8,758 nucleotides of DNA, taken from assembly GCA_003241215.1 (NCBI GenBank), contig QFOL01000159.1, positions 1 through 8,758 on the forward strand, read 5' to 3'. The notes below the pieces were generated by a model that saw nothing but the letters and a program-made list of their open reading frames with translations, searched no databases and was not told the origin of the DNA. Position numbers and translations under genes: made by a program. The DNA is from Agrobacterium fabrum. GTDB taxonomy: Bacteria > Pseudomonadota > Alphaproteobacteria > Rhizobiales > Rhizobiaceae. This document shows positions 1 to 5,297 of this stretch, in pieces; position 1 is the first letter of the stretch, and each line of letters starts with the position of its first letter.

Positions 1-100
1 CGTTATCCGGCACCGTATTTCCGTGGAGCCCGGACTTTCCTCACCTTACCGTCTTTCGACATTGGTAAAGCGCGGCTGCCCGGCCAACTGGCATGGGCTC
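1..100 (-). ncRNA. rnpB: RNase P RNA (rnpB), 5' part only; continues past the left edge
   Basis: This is the catalytic RNA of ribonuclease P, which trims the 5' leader from pre-tRNAs. On the minus strand, bases 42-26 read GAGGAAAGTCCGGGCTC, the near-invariant 5' conserved block (P4 region) of bacterial class A RNase P RNA. Upstream, bases 70-44 form the P3 stem: CTTTACC pairs with GGTAAGG, enclosing a small GTC-GAAA-GAC hairpin. Further 5', GTTGGCCGGGCAGCCGC (about 93-77) lines up with the P1/P2 5' strand of the E. coli RNA. The 5' end at about 100 is estimated from that alignment and could be off by several bases. The 3' part lies outside the window. The gene follows the oxidoreductase at 148-1338 in the same direction, with about 47 bases between, so its own promoter probably overlaps the end of that gene. 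Confidence 0.93.
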
Positions 101-147
101 AATAACCATGTTCCGAGGCGAAAGCCACCGAAAAGCGTAAGCGAGGA

Positions 148-1338
148 TCAAAGAAATGCCGGTTTGAAATCCGTCGAAAAGGCGCCGTCGGCGATTTTTC
201 CGTCCCGCAGCAGCGCAGCGCCGAGCCGTCCGATCTCATCGGAACTCTTGGCCGCCGTGCCGTTACCGCCGGTCAGAACCGCAATCTTCGGCGAGGCGGT
301 GAAGCCGATGGCCGGATAACCGCTTTGCGTTTTGGAGACGACGCAGGCGGCCATCGAGACGCGCGAGAGATCGATGGAAGGCACCAGCGATCCGACGATC
401 TCAGAGAGATGATCACGCACACTTTCGCGTCCGCCCGAGCGGAACCATTCCCGGATTTCCGGGTCGCTGCCGAGCCTCTTGTCGTCGGGATCGCCGCCGA
501 TCTTCAGATAGAATTTGCCATCCGGATAACGCACCGGCGGTAGAAGATAGATATGTTTCGTCGTGTCGCGCGGCTCATAGATTAACGACGGCATGTCCGC
601 ATATTGATCCAGATCGCCCTCATCTACCTCGAAGAAAGCGACGGTGCGCGCATAAACATCGAGGGCCACCGGCTGCGGCAGCAGATCTTTCGTAATCGAG
701 AAGCCGCCGGCCGCCACCAGCACCCGGTCTGCGGTATAAACCGCACCCGAGGCCGTCTCCACCCGTGCGCGACCATCCTCTTCCCGCGCCGAGACGACGA
801 TATCGTCAATGAGCGTGACACCCGCCTTTTCAGCGAGAACAGCCTGCGCCTTCACCAGCGCACGCGGATTGACGTATCCGGCATTGTTTCTCTCAAATAC
901 CCCCTCGCAACCCGGCTCGAAGGAGAAATAGGGAAAGCGGCTTTCGAGGTTTTCCCCGCCCAACAGTTCCGTGGACACGCCGAGCCGCGCCGCCGCCTTG
1001 CGGACATCGTCGACAAAAGGATTATCGCCGCCCCGTTCAGGCCCCACCATCAGGCAGCCGACCGGCGCATAAAATTCAACGCCGCTTCTTGCGGCAATAT
1101 CGGCGTAACGCGCTATCGAGCGGTTGGCGAGCAGCGCCCAGTCGGCATCGCCGTCGATGGTGCGGGTAATCCGCGCCTCGTCATAGTGACTGGCGAAGAC
1201 TCCCCGATGCGATTTGATGTCGGCAGGTTCGCCGGGGCCGATCAGCGCGACGCCATCGACCGTTTCAGCCAGATGGCGGGCGGCAGCTGCACCCATCATG
1301 CCGCGACCCACGACAATGTATCTGAAATGTCCCGACAT
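148..1338 (-). CDS. FAD-dependent oxidoreductase, DAO / sarcosine oxidase-like (downstream paralogue)
   Basis: This 396-residue flavoenzyme probably oxidises an amine or amino acid C-N bond; the substrate is not deducible. The N-terminus carries a dinucleotide-binding fold, YIVVGRGMMGAAAARHL, with GxGxxG at residues 11-16 and Arg at the second position where the neighbour has Ala. The VNPRALVKAQ segment and the VLVAAGGF motif fit the DAO superfamily (D-amino acid, glycine, sarcosine and N-methyltryptophan oxidases). Near the C-terminus, Cys332 in ACVVSKTQSGYPAIG aligns by eye with the cysteine that binds FAD covalently in monomeric sarcosine oxidase. The following GGNGTAAKSSDEIG matches the C-terminal FAD-binding segment. 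There is no signal peptide, so it should be cytosolic. The start is supported by an AGAGG five bases upstream. It follows its paralogue by 59 bases and is probably cotranscribed with it. The length is normal for the family. Confidence 0.88.
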   Translation of the reverse strand: MSGHFRYIVVGRGMMGAAAARHLAETVDGVALIGPGEPADIKSHRGVFASHYDEARITRTIDGDADWALLANRSIARYADIAARSGVEFYAPVGCLMVGPERGGDNPFVDDVRKAAARLGVSTELLGGENLESRFPYFSFEPGCEGVFERNNAGYVNPRALVKAQAVLAEKAGVTLIDDIVVSAREEDGRARVETASGAVYTADRVLVAAGGFSITKDLLPQPVALDVYARTVAFFEVDEGDLDQYADMPSLIYEPRDTTKHIYLLPPVRYPDGKFYLKIGGDPDDKRLGSDPEIREWFRSGGRESVRDHLSEIVGSLVPSIDLSRVSMAACVVSKTQSGYPAIGFTASPKIAVLTGGNGTAAKSSDEIGRLGAALLRDGKIADGAFSTDFKPAFL

Positions 1339-1397
1339 GCCGCCCTCTTCACCCGCTCATTTCCGTCGCAACCTTGTAGTTGCTTCGTCCCTGAATG

Positions 1398-2585
1398 TCA
1401 GACGAAAACCGGCGACATTTCGGCGGCGAATTCATCCTCGGTCAGCTGGCCGTTCAAAAGCAGCATGGCGCCCAGCCGGCCGATTTCGTCCGAAGACTTG
1501 GCAGAGACGAAATTGCCGCCGGTGAGAACCGCGATATTGGAGGATTGCGTATAGCCGATATAGGGATAGCCGCTGCGGGTGATGGAGGCGACACAGGAGC
1601 CTGAGGTGACCGGGCAGCCGGCAAGCTCCGGCATCAAGGAGAGCGCCCGCTTTTTCAGAAACTCCACCTCACCCGGCGTGCCGTCCGAATGGAACCAGTC
1701 AACCGCGTCAGCGAGCGTTTCAAGCCTGCCCTTTTCGCTCTCGCCGCCGATCTTCAGATAGACCTTGCCATCGGGATAACGCACCGGCGGCAGAATATAG
1801 ACGATGTCGTCCTCGGTCTCCGCCAGTACGATGGTGGAAGGCATCGCACCGAACAGCGCCTGCCGCGCCTCATCCAGCTCGAAAAAGACGATGGTGCGGC
1901 CCGTGGCCGCCATATCGACCGGAGAAGGCAGAAGCTCGGCCATGTTGGTGAAACCGCCGGCCGCTACGATGACCTTTTCAGCCGTATGAACCGCCCCTTC
2001 TCGAGTGGAAACCTCGACGCCATGGGAAGTATCGCGAATATGCGCCGCCGTCTGGCGCACAAGCCGCGCGCCCTGCGCAACGGCAATCGTGCATTGCGCC
2101 TTCACCAAGGCGCGCGGATTGACGTGGCCGGCATATTGCGCCTCGAAATAACCGCTGTGATTGGCCGGCAGGGAGAACATCGGAAACCGATCAGCCAGCG
2201 CATCAGTGCCGAGTGTCTCGACACCGAGACCGAGGCGGTCGGCCGAGACGAGCGCACGCGAGACATAGTCCCCCGCAAGCCCCTTACCGTTTCCGGTGAA
2301 CAGGCAGCCTGCTTCCGTGAAAAAGCGGATGCCGCTTTTGGCCTCGATCTCCGCATAACGGCGGATGGAGCGCTGCGCGAGTTCCGCCCAGACCGGATCG
2401 CCATCAAAACCGCGGGTAATGCGCGCTTCGTCGTAATGGCTCGAAAACACACCCTGATGGGTCTTGCGGTCGGCGGGTTCGTCCGGGCCGATCAGCGCCA
2501 CGCCATCCGTTTGCACTGAGAGATGCCGCGCCGCGGCCGCTCCCATCATCCCGGCCCCGACGACGATATATTTGAAATCCGGCAT
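1398..2585 (-). CDS. FAD-dependent oxidoreductase, DAO / sarcosine oxidase-like (upstream paralogue)
   Basis: This 395-residue protein is a close paralogue of the product of 148-1338, about half identical by eye and alignable end to end. Shared blocks include DGVALIGP, SHYDEARITR, VNPRALVKAQ, LPPVRYPDGK and SSDEIGRLGA. The FAD-binding motif is canonical, GAGMMG at residues 10-15. Cys331 in SCVASITRSGYPYIG sits where monomeric sarcosine oxidase has its flavin-linked cysteine. As a soluble DAO-family oxidase or dehydrogenase it would act on a secondary amine or amino acid, but the substrate is unknown. The start is supported by GGAG at 2595-2592, six bases upstream of the ATG. It lies 88 bases after the lytic transglycosylase at 2674-3213, so it may share that transcript or have its own promoter. 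The pair look like an old tandem duplication: the arms of the pair have diverged throughout, with no frameshift in either copy. Confidence 0.88.
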   Translation of the reverse strand: MPDFKYIVVGAGMMGAAAARHLSVQTDGVALIGPDEPADRKTHQGVFSSHYDEARITRGFDGDPVWAELAQRSIRRYAEIEAKSGIRFFTEAGCLFTGNGKGLAGDYVSRALVSADRLGLGVETLGTDALADRFPMFSLPANHSGYFEAQYAGHVNPRALVKAQCTIAVAQGARLVRQTAAHIRDTSHGVEVSTREGAVHTAEKVIVAAGGFTNMAELLPSPVDMAATGRTIVFFELDEARQALFGAMPSTIVLAETEDDIVYILPPVRYPDGKVYLKIGGESEKGRLETLADAVDWFHSDGTPGEVEFLKKRALSLMPELAGCPVTSGSCVASITRSGYPYIGYTQSSNIAVLTGGNFVSAKSSDEIGRLGAMLLLNGQLTEDEFAAEMSPVFV

Positions 2586-2587
2586 GT

Positions 2588-2624
2588 CATGCTCCGTATC
2601 AGATTTGCTTCTGACTACAGCATG
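2588..2624 (-). promoter_or_regulatory. Two-part hairpin in the leader of the 1398-2585 gene, touching its ribosome binding site
   Basis: CATGCT (2588-2593) pairs with AGCATG (2619-2624), and inside it TCAGA (2599-2603) pairs with TCTGA (2610-2614) around a six-base loop. The gene's Shine-Dalgarno GGAG (2595-2592 on the minus strand) lies half in the outer stem and half in the internal loop. It starts three bases from the ATG. It could modulate translation or separate this gene from the upstream transglycosylase gene. It lacks a T-run and is not a classical terminator. Confidence 0.35.
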
Positions 2625-2673
2625 CCGGGCCGAACCGGAATCGCTTTTCGCAATTTCGCAGACGGTGGCGGCC

Positions 2674-3213
2674 TCAGCCGGCCAGCAGCGCCTGCACCTT
2701 GCCGCAATAACGTTTGGAGACCGGGTTCATCCGGGTGGCGCCATGGCCTGCATTGTAACGCAGGATCGTGCTGCATACCTGACCGCCGCCGAGCTGGTGC
2801 GCCGTCGCCAGATATTGCATGCCCCAGCGAATATTGGTCTCGGGATCGTAGAGCGCCTTGGTCGTGCCGCGATAACCCATCATCCGCGCCGTCGCCGGCT
2901 TGATCTGCATCAGCCCGACCTCGCCTGCGCTGCCGCGGGCCTTCGGATTGAACTTGCTTTCCACCGAAACCACGGCATGCGCGAGATTGGTGGGAACGCC
3001 GTAACGCTTGGCATATTTGACGATCAGATCGGAATAATCGTTCCTGAGCGAGGAAGGCAGGCTCTTTTCGGGAATAGGATAACCGGGCTTGCGGAAGAAG
3101 GTCTCCAGCGTCACGGTTTTGGTCTTGACGTCCTCGTCTTTGGCAAAAGCAATCCCCGCCTGCGAAGCGAGCGCAACAACGCCCGCCACGACAGCAACAA
3201 CAACCCTGTTCAT
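2674..3213 (-). CDS. Exported lytic murein transglycosylase (SLT / GH23 domain)
   Basis: This 179-residue enzyme cleaves the MurNAc-GlcNAc glycosidic bond of peptidoglycan, leaving 1,6-anhydro-MurNAc ends, and would act in the periplasm. Residues 1-24 form a Sec signal peptide (MNR, a hydrophobic stretch, then AFA before Lys25). The SLT domain covers about residues 60-179: the catalytic glutamate is Glu85 in VVSVESKFNP, followed by GSAGEVGLMQIKPATA (94-109), a DPETNIRWGMQYLA block, and RYNAGHG (152-158). All key family motifs are present. The frame is open upstream to 3357, but this start is chosen because it gives an immediate signal peptide; GGAG lies 13 bases upstream, rather far. The extra residues would be an unlikely basic tail. 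It is a minimal single-domain enzyme with no cell-wall-binding module. Its long leader holds two palindromes (3276-3299 and 3342-3371). Confidence 0.9.
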   Translation of the reverse strand: MNRVVVAVVAGVVALASQAGIAFAKDEDVKTKTVTLETFFRKPGYPIPEKSLPSSLRNDYSDLIVKYAKRYGVPTNLAHAVVSVESKFNPKARGSAGEVGLMQIKPATARMMGYRGTTKALYDPETNIRWGMQYLATAHQLGGGQVCSTILRYNAGHGATRMNPVSKRYCGKVQALLAG

Positions 3214-3275
3214 ATGTAGAAAAAGTCTCCAGATCGGATGACAGAAACAATGAAGCGACACAAATACTCTGCGCC

Positions 3276-3299
3276 CGGAAAGTCGATTACGACCTTCCG
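3276..3299 (-). promoter_or_regulatory. 10-bp stem with 4-base loop in the transglycosylase leader
   Basis: CGGAAAGTCG (3276-3285) and CGACCTTCCG (3290-3299) flank ATTA. Nine of ten positions are Watson-Crick in DNA, and the tenth becomes a G-U pair in the minus-strand transcript, so the RNA hairpin would be uninterrupted. It lies about 60 bases upstream of the start codon at 3213. No T-run follows it in the direction of transcription, so it is more likely an operator or a leader RNA structure than a terminator. Confidence 0.45.
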
Positions 3300-3341
3300 C
3301 TGTCCGGTCTCCTTGATTGATATTGACGGCAGGTTCCCCTG

Positions 3342-3371
3342 AAGAACGACACCGCATGCAGTGACGTTCTT
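3342..3371. promoter_or_regulatory. 30-bp near-perfect palindrome, operator-like
   Basis: Thirteen of fifteen symmetric base pairs match. From the outside inward, AAGAACG (3342-3348) mirrors CGTTCTT (3365-3371), CAC (3350-3352) mirrors GTG (3361-3363), and the core is GCATGC (3354-3359). The two mismatched pairs are 3349/3364 and 3353/3360. It lies in the gap between the amidase stop and the transglycosylase start, about 128 bases upstream of the latter. Its perfect symmetry without any loop suits a dimeric DNA-binding protein. No T-run follows on either strand, which argues against a terminator. Confidence 0.5.
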
Positions 3372-3405
3372 AAACTTCCTCAATGCGGATTAACTGTGGC
3401 ACAGG

Positions 3406-3448
3406 AAAAAAAGCGACTTGAACACGCCGGAAAACCGGGAACGCTTTT
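3406..3448 (-). terminator. Candidate rho-independent terminator after the djlA-like/amidase pair
   Basis: In the minus-strand transcript, 14 bases past the amidase stop codon, AAAAGCG (3448-3442) can pair with CGCTTTT (3415-3409), and the run of seven T residues (3412-3406) continues from the stem. Within the long loop, CCGG and CCGG (3438-3435 and 3430-3427) form a second small hairpin around TTTT. The position and T-tract are right for a terminator; the large loop makes the folding less certain. Confidence 0.4.
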
Positions 3449-3461
3449 CCAGTTTCCGCGT

Positions 3462-4241
3462 TCAGGCGGCCGAAAATCTCGGCAGGCTGGCGATCAGCCG
3501 ATGCAGCGTGTCAATAGTGGAGAAATCCGCGATGCCATCCACCAGAGCGGGACGGAAATGCCGTTGGAAGGCAGCCACGGCTCCTTCGGTTTTCTCGCAA
3601 TAAGCGCCTGTAATTTCAACGCCATAACCATAGATGGACAGCATCGACTGCAGCGCTTCGACCGGCTGGCCATGGTCGCCGCGCTGAAAAAAGCGGCCGC
3701 CACGGATCGGCGCAGGCTCCACCCAATGGCCGACACCGTGCTGCGACAGGATGTCCCACGGGAATTTTTCACCCGGATCGACCTTGCGGATCGGCGCGAC
3801 ATCCGAGTGCGCCAGCACCCTTTCAGGGGCGATAGACCAGCGCTGGCCGCAATCGCGACACAATTCGATGACGGCTTCCACCTGTTTCTTCGGAAATTCC
3901 GGCAGGCCGCCGGGATGGCCCTGATTGGCGATCTCGATGCCGATGGAGCGGGAATTGATGTCTTCATCCCCCGCCCAGCTGCTTTTGCCCGCGTGCCAGG
4001 CACGGCGGGTTTCCGGAACCATCTGGATGATGCGCCCATCCTCAAAGACAAAATAATGGCTGGAAACCTGACTTTCCGGATTGCAGAGCCAGGAAAGTGC
4101 GCCGTCGGCCGTCGTCATGCCGGTATAATGCAGCAGGATAATATCGGGGCCGGCCACACCCAGCCTTTCGCCATGGTTAGGCGAAGGCGCAACAGTTGCG
4201 CCCCGGAAATCCGGGATAAAATCCGGCAGACATTCACTCAT
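3462..4241 (-). CDS. ampD: N-acetylmuramoyl-L-alanine amidase, AmpD/AmiD family, with peptidoglycan-binding C-terminus
   Basis: This 259-residue zinc amidase cuts the bond between MurNAc (or anhydro-MurNAc) and L-alanine of the stem peptide. The Amidase_2 domain spans about residues 18-165. Zinc ligands are visible as His38 (LLHYTG), His145 (LAHSDVAP) and Asp155 (RKVDPGEKFPW), with Glu103 (SIGIEIANQG) and Lys153 as the catalytic pair known from AmpD. Residues 187-255 form a helical peptidoglycan-binding domain (GDHGQPVEALQ through AFQRHFRPALVDGIADFSTIDTL). This layout resembles E. coli AmiD, an outer-membrane lipoprotein, yet there is no signal peptide or lipobox here. A cytosolic AmpD-like role in muropeptide recycling is therefore inferred, acting on anhydro products of the neighbouring transglycosylases. 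The symbol follows that inference. The ATG overlaps the djlA-like stop (ATGA, 4241-4238), indicating translational coupling. Confidence 0.9.
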   Translation of the reverse strand: MSECLPDFIPDFRGATVAPSPNHGERLGVAGPDIILLHYTGMTTADGALSWLCNPESQVSSHYFVFEDGRIIQMVPETRRAWHAGKSSWAGDEDINSRSIGIEIANQGHPGGLPEFPKKQVEAVIELCRDCGQRWSIAPERVLAHSDVAPIRKVDPGEKFPWDILSQHGVGHWVEPAPIRGGRFFQRGDHGQPVEALQSMLSIYGYGVEITGAYCEKTEGAVAAFQRHFRPALVDGIADFSTIDTLHRLIASLPRFSAA

Positions 4242-4978
4242 GCGACGCGGCGTTCTTTCTCGATGGCCGCATAAGCGGCGTTGAGAGCCGCCATACGCTC
4301 ATTCGCGGCCGCATGCAATTCCATGGGAACGCCGCGTGCAATGAGCTTGTCAGGATGGTGTTCGGCAACCAGCGAACGGTAGCGCCGGCGAATATCGGAA
4401 AAATCGTCAGAGGGCGAAACGCCGAGCACGCGATAGGGGTCGCGCCCGTCCATATGGACATGCCGCGCCATGATCGTTTCGAAGTGATCTTCGGTAATAC
4501 GGAAGATTTCCGCGATCCGGCCAAGGAAAGCCAGTTCCCGCTCATGGATCAGCCCATCGGCCTTGGCGATGTGGAACAGGCCGTCGATGACGCTTTCCAG
4601 CATCTCGCAATTGGCATGTCCGGAACCGCAGAGACCGGCAAGCCGCTCGGCATAGGCCTCGTAACCGGCAACGTCCTGACGGGCGAGATTATAAAGACGG
4701 GCGACGTTCTTGGCTTCTTCTTCCGGAAAATCGAAGATTTGCCGGAAGGCGCGCACCTCGGCATCGTTGACGACACCGTCGGCCTTCGCCATTTTGGCGG
4801 AGAGCGCGATGATGGCCACGGAAAAGGAAACCTTGCGTCGCGTCTCCGGATCACCTTCGAAAAGGGTGCGGATGGCTTCCACCACGCGCCCGAGCGCACC
4901 GCCTGCCGCGTCGCCGATTGCGCCGAGCAGCCGTTCCCACAGGGATGAAATTTGCAGACAGGCGAAATCGAACATCAT
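4238..4978 (-). CDS. djlA: DjlA-like co-chaperone: TerB domain plus C-terminal J domain
   Basis: This 246-residue protein has a TerB-type helical domain at about residues 48-160, recognisable from two similar acidic repeats, ALSAKMAKADGVVNDAEV and LFHIAKADGLIHERELAFL. A J domain follows at about residues 180-244. The J domain starts DPYRVLGVSPSDDFSDIRRRYR and carries the essential His-Pro-Asp at residues 208-210, which stimulates the ATPase of DnaK/Hsp70. The order TerB then J is that of DjlA. E. coli DjlA has an N-terminal membrane anchor; here the first 45 residues (SLWERLLGAIGDAAGGALGR...) look amphipathic rather than spanning, so the protein may be soluble or peripheral. Two ATGs in a row (4978 and 4975) open the frame and no clear Shine-Dalgarno precedes them, so the start is uncertain. 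It is the first gene of a coupled pair with the amidase. Confidence 0.87.
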   Translation of the reverse strand: MMFDFACLQISSLWERLLGAIGDAAGGALGRVVEAIRTLFEGDPETRRKVSFSVAIIALSAKMAKADGVVNDAEVRAFRQIFDFPEEEAKNVARLYNLARQDVAGYEAYAERLAGLCGSGHANCEMLESVIDGLFHIAKADGLIHERELAFLGRIAEIFRITEDHFETIMARHVHMDGRDPYRVLGVSPSDDFSDIRRRYRSLVAEHHPDKLIARGVPMELHAAANERMAALNAAYAAIEKERRVA

Positions 4979-4995
4979 GCGACAAGCATGACGGG

Positions 4996-5016
4996 ATATT
5001 GCCGCGAATGCAATAT
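4996..5016. promoter_or_regulatory. 21-bp inverted repeat before the djlA-like gene
   Basis: ATATTGC (4996-5002) and GCAATAT (5010-5016) are perfect 7-base inverted arms around a 7-base spacer, CGCGAAT. The element ends 17 bases upstream of the djlA-like ATG, where an operator would overlap the start of the transcript or an RNA hairpin would sit beside the translation start. Confidence 0.4.
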
Positions 5017-5183
5017 GTCCAGCGGACCGGCGGCATTAACTTTTATTCATCTTTGCGACAGTTTTGCTTCAGGAACAAGGGTGCCGCAGACGATGGGGCC
5101 ATGGTTTTCCACAGACGACGGGGAGTCGACCACCGGCTATGCCGATTGAAACGATTATATTCCGCCACTTTGCTCAAGCCGCT

Positions 5184-5211
5184 GAAAAACCGCGAGAAAT
5201 CGGCGTTTTTC
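5184..5211 (+). promoter_or_regulatory. Imperfect hairpin with T-run in the pfp leader
   Basis: GAAAAAC (5184-5190) pairs with GTTTTTC (5205-5211), and inside the stem two mismatched pairs are followed by CG/CG. Five T residues form the end of the 3' arm. It lies about 85 bases before the pfp start. A leader attenuator-like structure is possible, but the stem is weak in G-C and may be chance. Confidence 0.25.
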
Positions 5212-5297
5212 TTCATAAATTCACTTTACACCTACACGCGGCTGTCGCATCCATTTGCCAGACGTGTCTTTGGATATATGTGAAAAGGAGAGCCATG

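Larger units (their letters stand above)
4979..5297. other. Divergent intergenic region between the djlA-like gene and pfp
   Basis: These 319 bases must hold promoters for both transcription units. I found a 21-bp inverted repeat close to the djlA-like start (4996-5016) and an A/T-tailed imperfect hairpin (5184-5211) on the pfp side. The pfp reading frame stays open back to 5064, but this upstream part has no family similarity. I could not place a convincing -35/-10 pair for either gene. Confidence 0.6.

Noticed and set aside
1368..1383. Small inverted repeat GCAAC/GTTGC between the two oxidoreductase genes.
   Set aside because: Five-base arms around six bases are expected by chance; no T-run makes it a terminator.
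604..1554. Plus-strand open frame of 316 codons opposite the oxidoreductase genes.
   Set aside because: It runs antisense across two well-supported genes and their junction; its translation is Arg/His-rich without any motif.
3214..3357. In-frame upstream extension of the transglycosylase at 2674-3213.
   Set aside because: It would bury the signal peptide behind 48 basic and cysteine-containing residues, and its ATG lies inside the 30-bp palindrome.
5105..5113. TTTTCCACA, resembling a DnaA box.
   Set aside because: One mismatch from the consensus, single copy, with no cluster, A/T-rich unwinding region or replication gene nearby.
5064..5297. In-frame upstream extension of pfp (about 78 more residues).
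   Set aside because: A good Shine-Dalgarno and the phosphofructokinase family N-terminus begin at 5298. The extension has no family similarity and an unlikely composition.
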